Positions 36,018-43,152 of a stretch of DNA of 64,000 bases are shown one piece after another. Location: positions 62,001-126,000 of the forward strand of contig NZ_BBZJ01000023.1 of NCBI RefSeq assembly GCF_001417775.1. Direction: 5' to 3'. The stretch's first letter is position 1. Each line of letters starts with the position of its first letter. Source of the DNA: Streptomyces sp. TP-A0356 (GTDB lineage Bacteria; Actinomycetota; Actinomycetes; Streptomycetales; Streptomycetaceae). The notes below the pieces were generated by a model. It had not been told where the DNA came from. It made no database searches and saw only the letters and a program-made list of their open reading frames with translations. A program made the translations under genes and the position numbers.

Positions 36018-37037
36018 ATGGACTTCGGACTCGTCCTGCAGACCGACCCGCCGGCCTCACGGGTCATCAGCCTGATGAAGCGCGCCGAGCGCAACGGCTT
36101 CCGCTACGGCTGGACCTTCGACTCGGCCGTGCTGTGGCAGGAACCGTTCGTGATCTACAGCCAGATCCTGGCGAACACCCAGAAGCTGACGGTCGGCCCG
36201 ATGGTGACGAACCCGGGCACCCGCACCTGGGAGGTCACCGCCTCCACCTTCGCCACCCTCAACGACATGTTCGGCAACCGCACGGTCTGCGGCATCGGGC
36301 GCGGCGACTCCGCGATGCGCGTCGCCGGGCGCAAGCCCAACACCCTGGCCCGGATCAGCGAGGCCATGAAGGTCATCCGCGCGCTGGCCCGCGGCGAGGA
36401 GGCCGACCTCGGCGGCACCGTGGTCAGGATCCCGTGGATCAAGCCCGGCGCCGAACTCCCGGTCTGGATGGCCGCGTACGGCCCCAAGGCCCTGAAGATG
36501 ACCGGAGAGGAGGCCGACGGGTTCATCCTCCAGCTCGCCGACCTGTATCTGACCGAGTACATGGTCAAGGCGGTCAAGGACGCGGCGGTCGCGGCCGGCC
36601 GCGACCCCGGGGACGTCACGATCTGCGTGGCCGCCCCGGCGTACGTCACCGAGGACGACTCGCCGCAGGCGCTCGCCCACGCCCGTGAGCAGTGCCGCTG
36701 GTTCGGCGGCATGGTCGGCAACCACGTCGCCGACCTGGTCGCCAAGTACGGCGAGCACTCGTCCGCCGTCCCCGACGAACTCACCGACTACATCAAGGCC
36801 CGCCAGGGCTACGACTACGCCCACCACGGGCGCAGCGGCAACCCCGACACCCAGTTCGTGCCGGACGAGATCGTCGACCGGTTCTGTTTGATCGGCCCGG
36901 TCGAGAGGCACATCGAGAAGCTCAACGCCCTGCGCGAGCTGGGCGTCGACCAGTTCGCCGTGTACGACATGCACGACGCGCAGGAAGCCGTCATCGACGC
37001 GTACGGGACGCAGGTCATCCCGGCCGTCAACGGCTAG
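36018..37037 (+). CDS. TIGR03842-type LLM flavin/F420-dependent oxidoreductase
   Basis: 339 aa from ATG 36018 (AGGAG eight bases upstream). Luciferase-like TIM barrel: MDFGLVLQTDPPASRVISLM, NGFRYGWTFDSAVLWQEPFV, LTVGPMVTNPGTR, CGIGRGDSAMRVAG, PVWMAAYGPKALKMTGEEAD, and FGGMVGNHVADLVAKYG. The TIGR03842 subfamily is repeatedly found next to hydantoinase genes. It could supply the redox step that a dihydropyrimidine dehydrogenase normally does, as no classical one is here, or act on another pyrimidine-derived compound. F420 versus FMN use cannot be decided from sequence. Confidence 0.88.
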   Translation: MDFGLVLQTDPPASRVISLMKRAERNGFRYGWTFDSAVLWQEPFVIYSQILANTQKLTVGPMVTNPGTRTWEVTASTFATLNDMFGNRTVCGIGRGDSAMRVAGRKPNTLARISEAMKVIRALARGEEADLGGTVVRIPWIKPGAELPVWMAAYGPKALKMTGEEADGFILQLADLYLTEYMVKAVKDAAVAAGRDPGDVTICVAAPAYVTEDDSPQALAHAREQCRWFGGMVGNHVADLVAKYGEHSSAVPDELTDYIKARQGYDYAHHGRSGNPDTQFVPDEIVDRFCLIGPVERHIEKLNALRELGVDQFAVYDMHDAQEAVIDAYGTQVIPAVNG

Positions 37038-37074
37038 CCCCGCAGGCCTTTTGGCCCGCCCGCCCCCAACTCGC

Positions 37075-37097
37075 CCCCTTCCCGTCCCGGGAAGGGG
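37075..37097. terminator. stem-loop after the LLM oxidoreductase gene
   Basis: CCCCTTCCCG (37075-37084) pairs perfectly with 37088-37097 around a TCC loop. It sits 38 bp after the stop and before the transporter gene, so it may reduce read-through. Confidence 0.5.
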
Positions 37098-37253
37098 CCA
37101 GGGCGCTCCCTGTTGATTCGTCCCCGGGGGCGCACCCCCCATCGGCATCGCCCGCACGGCCTTTCGTCCATCGTTCGTCGTACTCCCGGGGATGAGTTGA
37201 GCTTCCCGGAGTCCGCATCCCCAGATGAGTCTTCGCGATACGAGGTGGTCCCG

Positions 37254-38804
37254 ATGTCCTCCAGAGGAAGAACCCTGGCCGATCCGGCCGTTGTGCAGCA
37301 GGTGTATCCGGACGGCCGGGTCGCCTTGCCCGATCCGGCGGTGCTGGACGATTCGCGTTTCGCCAACGCGGATCTGGTGCCGGTCCCGATTGCGCGCCGG
37401 ACATGGGGGACCTACAACTATCTCGCCCTTTGGGTGGGGATGGCGCATTGTATCCCGTCGTGGACGCTGGCGTCGGGGCTGGTGGCGCTGGGGATGGACT
37501 GGAAGCAGGCAGTGCTGACGATCGCGCTGGCGAACGTGATCGTGCTGGTGCCGATGCTGCTGACCGGTCATGCCGGCACCAAGTACGGGATTCCGTTCCC
37601 GGTGTTCGCGCGGGCGTCGTTCGGGGTGCGCGGGGCGAACCTGCCGGCGATGGTGCGGGCGGCGGTGGCGTGCTGCTGGTTCGGCATCCAGACCTGGATC
37701 GGTGGGGAAGGCATCTTCCTGCTGGCCGGCAAGCTGTTCGGCCACGGCTGGCTGAACGCCGGTCCGATAGCGGGCACGCCGTGGACCCAGTGGCTGTCCT
37801 TCGGTGTGTTCTGGCTGGTCGAGGTCGCCATCATCACCCGTGGCATGGAGACGCTGCGCAGGGTGGAGAACTGGGCGGCGCCGCTGGTGATCGTCGGCGC
37901 GCTGGTGCTGCTGGGGTTCATGGCCGCCAAGGCGGGCGGCTTCGGCCCGCTGCTGGACCAGCCCTCGCGCCTGGGCTGGGGGAGCGGGTTCGCGAAGGTG
38001 TTCTTCCCCTCCCTGATGGGCATGATCGGCTTCTGGTCCACGCTGTCGCTGAACATCCCGGACTTCACTCGCTTCGGCGGCAGCCAGCGCGCCCAACTGT
38101 GGGGCCAGGCCCTGGGCCTGCCGACCACGATGACACTGTTCGCGATCCTGTCGGTGCTGGTCACGTCCGGCTCCCAGGCCGTCTACGGGGCGCCGATCTG
38201 GGATCCGATCGCACTGAGCGCGAAGATGAGCAACACCGTCGGCGCCTTGTTCGCTCTGGTGATCGTGATGGTGGCGACCTTGTCGGTGAACATCGCCGCC
38301 AATGTCGTCTCCCCGGCGTACGACCTGTCGCACTTGCTGCCGCGCCTGGTCAGCTTCCGCACCGGCGCGCTGATCACGGGCGTGGTCGGCGTCCTGATCA
38401 TGCCGTGGAAGCTGATCGCCAACCCGCATGTGTACATCTTCACGTGGCTCGGCTTCGTCGGCGGCCTGCTCGGCACCGTGGCCGGCATCCTCGTCGTCGA
38501 CTACTGGATCGTGCGCCGTACCCGCTTGGCGCTGGGGGAGCTGTATCAGCTCGGCGGCCGCTACTGGTACACCGGCGGCTGGAACCTGCGCGCGGTGGCG
38601 GCCTTCGTGGTCGGCGGTGTCCTGGCCGTCGGCGGCTCGTACTCGACCGTGGTCAAGGGCGTCAAGCAGGGCCCCTTCCCCGCCGACGGCGTCATCCCGT
38701 TCCTCAAGCCCCTGGCCGACTACGGCTGGGCCGTCGGCCTGGCCTCCGCCCTGCTGGTCTACACCCTGCTCAGCCTCGGCCGTAGGCAGAACCAGGACAG
38801 CTGA
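37254..38804 (+). CDS. NCS1-family nucleobase:cation symporter
   Basis: 516 aa from ATG 37254 (CGAGGTGG upstream; the frame is open to 37113). Twelve helices are expected and visible. NCS1 features: ADLVPVPIARRTWGTYNYLA at the first helix, WIGGEGIFLLAGKL, FWSTLSLNIPDFTRF, VNIAANVVSPAYDLSHLLP, and VAGILVVDYWIVRRTRLALG with GRYWYTGGWN near the end. The family imports uracil, thiamine precursors, allantoin, hydantoins or cytosine. Placed last in this cluster, uracil, thymine or hydantoin is the likely cargo. A strong terminator follows. Confidence 0.93.
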   Translation: MSSRGRTLADPAVVQQVYPDGRVALPDPAVLDDSRFANADLVPVPIARRTWGTYNYLALWVGMAHCIPSWTLASGLVALGMDWKQAVLTIALANVIVLVPMLLTGHAGTKYGIPFPVFARASFGVRGANLPAMVRAAVACCWFGIQTWIGGEGIFLLAGKLFGHGWLNAGPIAGTPWTQWLSFGVFWLVEVAIITRGMETLRRVENWAAPLVIVGALVLLGFMAAKAGGFGPLLDQPSRLGWGSGFAKVFFPSLMGMIGFWSTLSLNIPDFTRFGGSQRAQLWGQALGLPTTMTLFAILSVLVTSGSQAVYGAPIWDPIALSAKMSNTVGALFALVIVMVATLSVNIAANVVSPAYDLSHLLPRLVSFRTGALITGVVGVLIMPWKLIANPHVYIFTWLGFVGGLLGTVAGILVVDYWIVRRTRLALGELYQLGGRYWYTGGWNLRAVAAFVVGGVLAVGGSYSTVVKGVKQGPFPADGVIPFLKPLADYGWAVGLASALLVYTLLSLGRRQNQDS

Positions 38805-39345
38805 ACCGCCAACCGGCCGACGGACACGCCGAGGACAGGTTGGGCAAGGGCCTCTGACCTGCGTCGGAGGCCCTTCCCTGGTTCGGATCCATGGGACGGG
38901 ACGCTGTCTCTCTACTCGCGGCTCTGGCAACTGCCGTGAGGCAGGACGTGGCCTGCGGTGGAAAGGTGGCGGTCTGAACCGCTCCGGGTCTGACGGAGGC
39001 TCGATTCCCTGAGCCGACCTGGTGCCCGCGCCCACGGCCCGCATACCCGGCCAGCAGCATCCGGCCGTGCCGGTGGTGACCGAGCTGTGAAAGACGGATC
39101 CGGTCCGTCGGCAGGGCGCGGTAACGTCGACCAGGGGTTCGTCCTCAAGGAGGGGCGGGGACAGTGGAGGTCGGGCTTTGACGGCAGGAGGTTCGCGCCC
39201 GGTGCCCAAGTCCAGGTGAGTTCCGCACGGTTGGCACCGACCTTCAGGATCTGAGCTTGTTCTTTTAACCTCGCGCCGCGTCGGGCGGTCGCGCGGTGGG
39301 ACAAATTTCGGTGCGTGTCGGGGGCAGACTGGTCAGACTCATGGC
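38805..39345. other. 541-bp gap after the pyrimidine cluster
   Basis: Apart from the terminator at 38846-38875, no gene or RNA is recognised. Frames crossing it lack the codon bias of real genes. A GGCTC...GAGCC hairpin near 38993-39010 superficially resembles a tRNA T-arm but does not fit. Confidence 0.35.
38846..38875. terminator. 13-bp stem terminator of the pyrimidine cluster
   Basis: AAGGGCCTCTGAC (38846-38858) pairs with 38863-38875 (one G-T pair) around a CTGC loop, 42 bp after the transporter stop, followed by CCCTGG. Confidence 0.7.
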
Positions 39346-39756
39346 ATGACAGCGAAGATCAGCCGCATCAACCCCGATCAGTTGCATGAGACACCGGGCT
39401 ACAACCACATCACCGTGGTGGAGACCGGCCGAACGGCCTACCTGGCGGGGCAGTGCCCCCTCGACCAGGGCGGCTCTCTCGTCGGCCCGGGCTCCCTCGA
39501 GGTGCAAGTCGATCAGGTTGTCGTGAACGCACTTGCTGCCCTTGCGGCGGTGAATGCTCAGCCGCAGCACGTGGTGCGTTCGGTGATCTACGTGCGGAGC
39601 GATGACAGGGAGGACCTGGGTCTCGCCTGGCACCGGCTTACCGCTTCCGCTCTCGGGCCGGCCTTCACGTCCGCCAGCACGCTCTTGGGGGTTGCGCAGC
39701 TGGGCTTCGCAGGGCAGCTGGTCGAGGTGGACCTCACCGTCGCGCTGCCCGACTGA
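39346..39756 (+). CDS. RidA/YjgF-family protein
   Basis: 136 aa, a RidA (Rid/YjgF/UK114) domain protein, a trimeric family that often removes reactive enamine/imine intermediates. Seen: YNHITVVETGRTAYLAGQCP, the middle helix VDQVVVNALAALAAVNAQPQ, VVRSVIYVRSDDRED, and LGVAQLGFAGQLVEVDLTV. The usual catalytic Arg (in the family's VRxxVYV strand region) corresponds to VVRSVIYV here. The C-terminal segment has QLGFAG where classic RidA has VAxLPxGxxVEI, so it is a variant subfamily. The ribosome binding site is weak. Confidence 0.82.
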   Translation: MTAKISRINPDQLHETPGYNHITVVETGRTAYLAGQCPLDQGGSLVGPGSLEVQVDQVVVNALAALAAVNAQPQHVVRSVIYVRSDDREDLGLAWHRLTASALGPAFTSASTLLGVAQLGFAGQLVEVDLTVALPD

Positions 39757-39873
39757 GCGAAGGAGTTCGGGCTCGATCCGGTGTGGGTCGGCCCGGATGG
39801 GGAGCGAGTAGCCCGTATCGCCTTGGTGGGCCAGAGCGGAAGAGCTCTGATCCACCAAGCGCGGTAGGCGACT

Positions 39874-40062
39874 TCAGTCCTGGGTGTTGGCCGCGTGGGC
39901 GATGAACGCCGACCAGGCGGCGGGGGAGAGGGCGAGCTGCCCCAGCTCTCGCTGCTTCGAGTCGCGCACGTGGATGGACTCGTCCACGGCGACCTCGATG
40001 CAGTTGTCGCCCTCGCTGCCGCTATAGCTGCTCTTGAACCACGCCCGTTCAGTGGTGCTCAT
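39874..40062 (-). CDS. DUF397-domain small protein
   Basis: 62 aa from ATG 40062, overlapping the stop of the XRE gene (ATGA). DUF397 is read from WFKSSYSGSEGDNCIEVAVD, then IHVRDSKQRELGQLALSPAA and WSAFIAHA. Such proteins act with XRE/WhiJ-type regulators and RsbW-like ATPases in Streptomyces development and antibiotic control; some XRE/DUF397 pairs behave like toxin-antitoxin partners. The translational coupling to the XRE gene supports a direct partnership. Confidence 0.9.
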   Translation of the reverse strand: MSTTERAWFKSSYSGSEGDNCIEVAVDESIHVRDSKQRELGQLALSPAAWSAFIAHAANTQD

Positions 40063-40907
40063 AGCGCTCCTCGGATCTCCTTCAGCAGGCTCACGCTGGC
40101 CCTGCAATCGAGGGCCTGCGCACGCAGCTTGCCATACCGCTGGAGCAGCACACTCACGTCCTCTGGCGCGTTGATCAAGCTGCTTGAGCGCTGCCCCTCG
40201 GTGTAGCCGAACCACTGGTGATCCGGAGTCTCCGACAGGTACATCTGTCCGTCAACGCCCACGTGATCCTCTTGCTGAAGTGGCATGATCTGGATCTCGA
40301 CGTTGCGTAGCTCTCCGACTCCCAACAGGTGGTCGATGAGTGCCCTTGTGACCTCGCAGCCGCCCACCCGTCGTACGATGAGAGCCTGCTCGATGACAAA
40401 GCTGAACGCTGTGTTTGGCCTGCGGCCGAGGAGTTGCTGCCGTTCCAGCCGCGCCGCGACCTCCCGTTCAAGCCGTTCTTCGGTGACCGGCGGCAACCGC
40501 CTCTCGAAGATCGCCCTGATGTACGGCTCCGGCTGCAACAACCCCGGAATCGCCCGGCACTCGTACGCATAGAGCGAGATCGCCTCCTCCTCGATCCCCG
40601 CCCACTGCTGGAACCACGACGCCAGCCCCTGCCTCCGCGTCAGGTTCCGCGCAGCTGCCCGCAGCACCCGCGGCGCCTCCAGCACCTCACCCGCCCGCTC
40701 GATGAACCTCGGCTGCGGAAACCGCCTACCCTGCTCCAGCTTGGCGATGGCGTGCACCGAGTAACCGACGACCTCGGCGTACTCCTCCTGCGTCAGCCCC
40801 GCTGTCTCCCGCAGCGCCTTGTGGACCGCGCCGAAGGTCTTGAGGCTGTCCGACGCCTCTGGTTCACTGCCGCCACCCCCGGCCCCCGCGCCCTCGACGT
40901 CCACCAC
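40059..40907 (-). CDS. XRE-family regulator (WhiJ-like, DUF5753)
   Basis: 282 aa. After a Gly/Ala-rich start, the HTH spans ~25-80 (AVHKALRETAGLTQEEYAEV, YSVHAIAKLEQGRRFPQPRF). The remainder is the DUF5753 sensor (WFQQWAGIEEEAISLYAYEC, IPGLLQPEPYIRAIFERRLP, RPNTAFSFVIEQALIVRRVG). Family members repress developmental or antibiotic genes together with a DUF397 partner. It is divergent from an RsbW-like ATPase gene, with a short inverted repeat between them. It is one of many paralogues in any Streptomyces genome, so its target is not predictable. Confidence 0.9.
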   Translation of the reverse strand: MVDVEGAGAGGGGSEPEASDSLKTFGAVHKALRETAGLTQEEYAEVVGYSVHAIAKLEQGRRFPQPRFIERAGEVLEAPRVLRAAARNLTRRQGLASWFQQWAGIEEEAISLYAYECRAIPGLLQPEPYIRAIFERRLPPVTEERLEREVAARLERQQLLGRRPNTAFSFVIEQALIVRRVGGCEVTRALIDHLLGVGELRNVEIQIMPLQQEDHVGVDGQMYLSETPDHQWFGYTEGQRSSSLINAPEDVSVLLQRYGKLRAQALDCRASVSLLKEIRGAL

Positions 40908-40990
40908 GCCCGGCCCCCTCCCGTACCTACCACGCGCTCAACCCGCACATGGTTACGGGGTGTCACGCGCCCTGTCCAGCGAGTGAACCA

Positions 40991-41007
40991 GTACAACGCG
41001 GCTGTAC
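40991..41007. promoter_or_regulatory. operator-like inverted repeat between divergent XRE and ATPase genes
   Basis: GTACA (40991-40995) and TGTAC (41003-41007), seven bases apart, are each part of a repeated ACCAGT/TACCAGTG motif. Centrally placed in the 149-bp divergent region, it is a candidate site for the XRE protein. Confidence 0.3.
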
Positions 41008-41056
41008 CAGTGTCGTGCCTGGTTGAACCGCCCGCTCTGCCGGAACGCTGACCTCC

Positions 41057-41554
41057 ATGACAGCGCCACACGCCCAAGCCCCGGTCACCGTACGTGTGTT
41101 CAGCCAGCGCCTCAGCGCCACCCGCCGCGCCGCCCGACTCGCCAGGCGGCTCACCATCCACCAACTCGACGCCTGGGGAGTCCCGTACGGCTCCGACGCC
41201 TCCGACACCGCCGCCCTGATCGTCGCCGAACTCGCAGCCAACGCCGTCCTCCACGGCCGCGTGCCAGGCCGGGACATCGCCCTGCGTCTGACACACAGCC
41301 CCGGCACGATCCGCATCGAGATCGCCGACCCCCGCGGCGAACGCCTCCCGCGACTCCCGACGTCTCCGGTCCCCGACGCCGAGACCGGCCGCGGCCTCAT
41401 CCTGATCGACGCCCTCGCCTCCCGCTGGGGCGTCGACACCGAACCCGGGCCGGGCAAGAGGGTCTGGGCGGAGATCGACCGCGGGATCGGCTCCCACGCC
41501 CGTAGTGCCACTCACCGGGCCGTGTCAGTGCCTCCTGCCACCCTGCTCCCATGA
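41057..41554 (+). CDS. RsbW-like ATP-binding protein of the XRE/DUF397 trio
   Basis: 165 aa GHKL ATPase: TAALIVAELAANAVLHGRVP (N box), IRIEIADPRGERLP (DxR), and DAETGRGLILIDALASRWGV (glycine lid), then KRVWAEID. It starts at ATG 41057 with CTGACCTCC upstream and is divergent from the XRE gene. In AbaA/WhiJ-type clusters this ATPase, the XRE regulator and the DUF397 protein work as a unit. Kinase activity on an anti-sigma antagonist is possible but not shown by sequence. Confidence 0.88.
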   Translation: MTAPHAQAPVTVRVFSQRLSATRRAARLARRLTIHQLDAWGVPYGSDASDTAALIVAELAANAVLHGRVPGRDIALRLTHSPGTIRIEIADPRGERLPRLPTSPVPDAETGRGLILIDALASRWGVDTEPGPGKRVWAEIDRGIGSHARSATHRAVSVPPATLLP

Positions 41555-41870
41555 GCACGCGACAGACATTCTTATGGTTCGTCTTCTACTTGCCGGGGCG
41601 ACTTCTCGGCCGCGTGCGCCTGTTGAAGCGGCTGGGGCGGCGCACAGCAGAGAACCGTGCGGTGGCCGGCATCCTCATCGCCGAGTACTGGATCCTGCGC
41701 CGCGCCCGACTGGACCTCGCCGACCTGTAGCGCATTGCCGCCCTGTCGTCGCTCGCCGACTACGGCTGGGCGGTGGGGCTGGGCACGTCGCTGGTGCTGT
41801 ACGTGGCGCTGATGCTGCTGCGCGGCCGGGAGAGCGGCACGGCCCGACCACCCGAGGCGCGTGCAGGACG
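41551..41870 (+). pseudogene. remnant of an NCS1 nucleobase transporter C-terminus
   Basis: In one frame, VAGILIAEYWILRRARLDLA (from 41662) matches VAGILVVDYWIVRRTRLALG of the intact NCS1 protein 3 kb upstream. After an in-frame TAG (41728-41730), LADYGWAVGLGTSLVLYVAL (from 41752) matches its last helix LADYGWAVGLASALLVYTLL. About 50 residues between them are deleted. The 5' part (ATG 41551, FLWFVFYLPGRLLGRV) does not match NCS1 and may be unrelated sequence joined at the break. Clearly dead. Confidence 0.7.
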
Positions 41871-41871
41871 G

Positions 41872-42558
41872 TCAGTTCTTCTGACCGCCCTTCAGCGCGG
41901 TCACCGCTTCCCTGGCGGCCTTGATGGCACCCTTGTTGATCTCGTCCGCACCGGGCGCCTTCTTGGTCTCGAAGTTGCTGCCGTTGTACGTGACGACCAC
42001 CAGCGCGTTGGACACGCGAGCCAGTACCACGCCCTCGCGGGTCTCCTGCTTGTCCTGGGTGGTGAGGTTCACGACGGAGTAGGCCGAGTCACCGAGACCG
42101 GGAACCGCGCCTCCGCCGCTCTTGTCCGTGGTGCGCGCGGTGTAGGACTTCTGCGCCGCCGCGTCCGAGCCGGTGATCTCGTAGGACACGTCGAGCCACC
42201 GGTAGTCATAGCCCTTGAGGGCGTTCCAGGAGCAGGTGCGGCGCACCTTCGTGTCCGTAGAGGGGATCTCCTTCCCGTCCGTCTTGGCGCCGGGCACCAG
42301 GGACTTGACGGTCTCCGTGGCCACGGCGGCACAGGGCGCGGGAGAGGAGGAGTACGTCTTCGTCGCCGTCGCCGCCGACGTCGTGGGAGCGGCGGCCGAC
42401 TGGGTGTTCGCGGTGCCCGGCGCCTGCCCGGTGGGTCTGTGCTCGGCGGTCGGCGTCGCGGCGAACGGACCGGACGACAGGGCCCAGCCCGCCGTGGCGA
42501 GCACGGCGACCGGCGCCAGGCGCGCACTGAGGGCGAGCGGCAGAGGAAGAGAACGCAC
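41872..42558 (-). CDS. secreted or membrane-anchored protein (DUF3558-like)
   Basis: 228 aa from GTG 42558 (GAGAAG upstream; the frame is open to 42621). N-terminal hydrophobic segment LPLALSARLAPVAVLATAGW acts as signal or anchor. A Thr/Ala/Ser-rich linker follows (APTTSAATATKTYSSSP), then a folded domain with two cysteines (PCAAVATETVKSLVPGAKTD; RRTCSWNALKGYDYRWLDVS), and GVVLARVSNALVVVTYNGSN. The domain pattern resembles the DUF3558 cell-envelope proteins of actinomycetes, though the lipobox is not convincing. Function unknown. Confidence 0.7.
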   Translation of the reverse strand: MRSLPLPLALSARLAPVAVLATAGWALSSGPFAATPTAEHRPTGQAPGTANTQSAAAPTTSAATATKTYSSSPAPCAAVATETVKSLVPGAKTDGKEIPSTDTKVRRTCSWNALKGYDYRWLDVSYEITGSDAAAQKSYTARTTDKSGGGAVPGLGDSAYSVVNLTTQDKQETREGVVLARVSNALVVVTYNGSNFETKKAPGADEINKGAIKAAREAVTALKGGQKN

Positions 42559-42687
42559 GGCGCACTTCTCGTGGGGGACGGTGCGGAGGAGTCCGCACAG
42601 CGGACGGGACGCCAGTGTCACATGACTGCCGGTAGGGCGGAAGTATGAACTCGCTGCGTACCTGCGTGGTGACAGCGGTTCAGCCCC

Positions 42688-42715
42688 CGAGAGGCGTCCG
42701 CCTCGACGCCTCTCG
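42688..42715. terminator. stem-loop downstream of the DUF6480-like gene
   Basis: CGAGAGGCGTC (42688-42698) pairs perfectly with 42705-42715 around CGCCTC. It lies just past the stop of the minus-strand gene at 42750. Confidence 0.6.
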
Positions 42716-42749
42716 CCACGGAGTGCCCCTTATGTCGCGGCCCCCTTCC

Positions 42750-43025
42750 TCACAGCCTGAGCGACAGCGCGTAGGCCAGGAAGAACCCGGCCACCAGCAC
42801 CACGAGGATCATGATGATGGCCAGCGGTGCTTTGGCCCAGCCCCGCGTCCTCTGGTACTCCACCTGCGGAACGGCATCCTCGATGCCGCTCTCTGCCGGC
42901 GGGGTCTCGCCCGGCGGAACCCCGCCCGGCTGCACCGTGGGCCGCCCTGGCTGCGCGTCGCCGGGAGCGCCGTGGCGCTGGTCCCCCGTCCCGCCCGTTC
43001 CGGTGTTCCGGTGCATCTGGTTCAT
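42750..43025 (-). CDS. small membrane protein, DUF6480-like
   Basis: 91 aa. The N-terminal half is Gly/Pro/Gln-rich with VQPGGVPPGETPPAESG, a hallmark I associate with the Streptomyces DUF6480 family. Then comes YQRTRGWAKAPLAIIMILVV and LVAGFFLAYALSLRL, one C-terminal transmembrane helix (~67-88). Function unknown. No strong ribosome binding site precedes ATG 43025. Confidence 0.7.
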   Translation of the reverse strand: MNQMHRNTGTGGTGDQRHGAPGDAQPGRPTVQPGGVPPGETPPAESGIEDAVPQVEYQRTRGWAKAPLAIIMILVVLVAGFFLAYALSLRL

Positions 43026-43152
43026 GGCCGTCGAGTACCCCTGCTACCGGCCCTGACGCGGACATCGACGGACGAAAGGGATGACCCCTGCCGGGTCGCC
43101 CACCGCATGCGTACGATCACCGGACCGGCCCCGTGAGCAGTGAGGAGTCCCG

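Noticed and set aside
38990-39012. tRNA-like T-arm GGCTCGATTCCCTGAGCC
   Set aside because: The pairing gives an 8-nt loop without the TTC sequence of a T-loop, and no acceptor, D or anticodon arms are found upstream.
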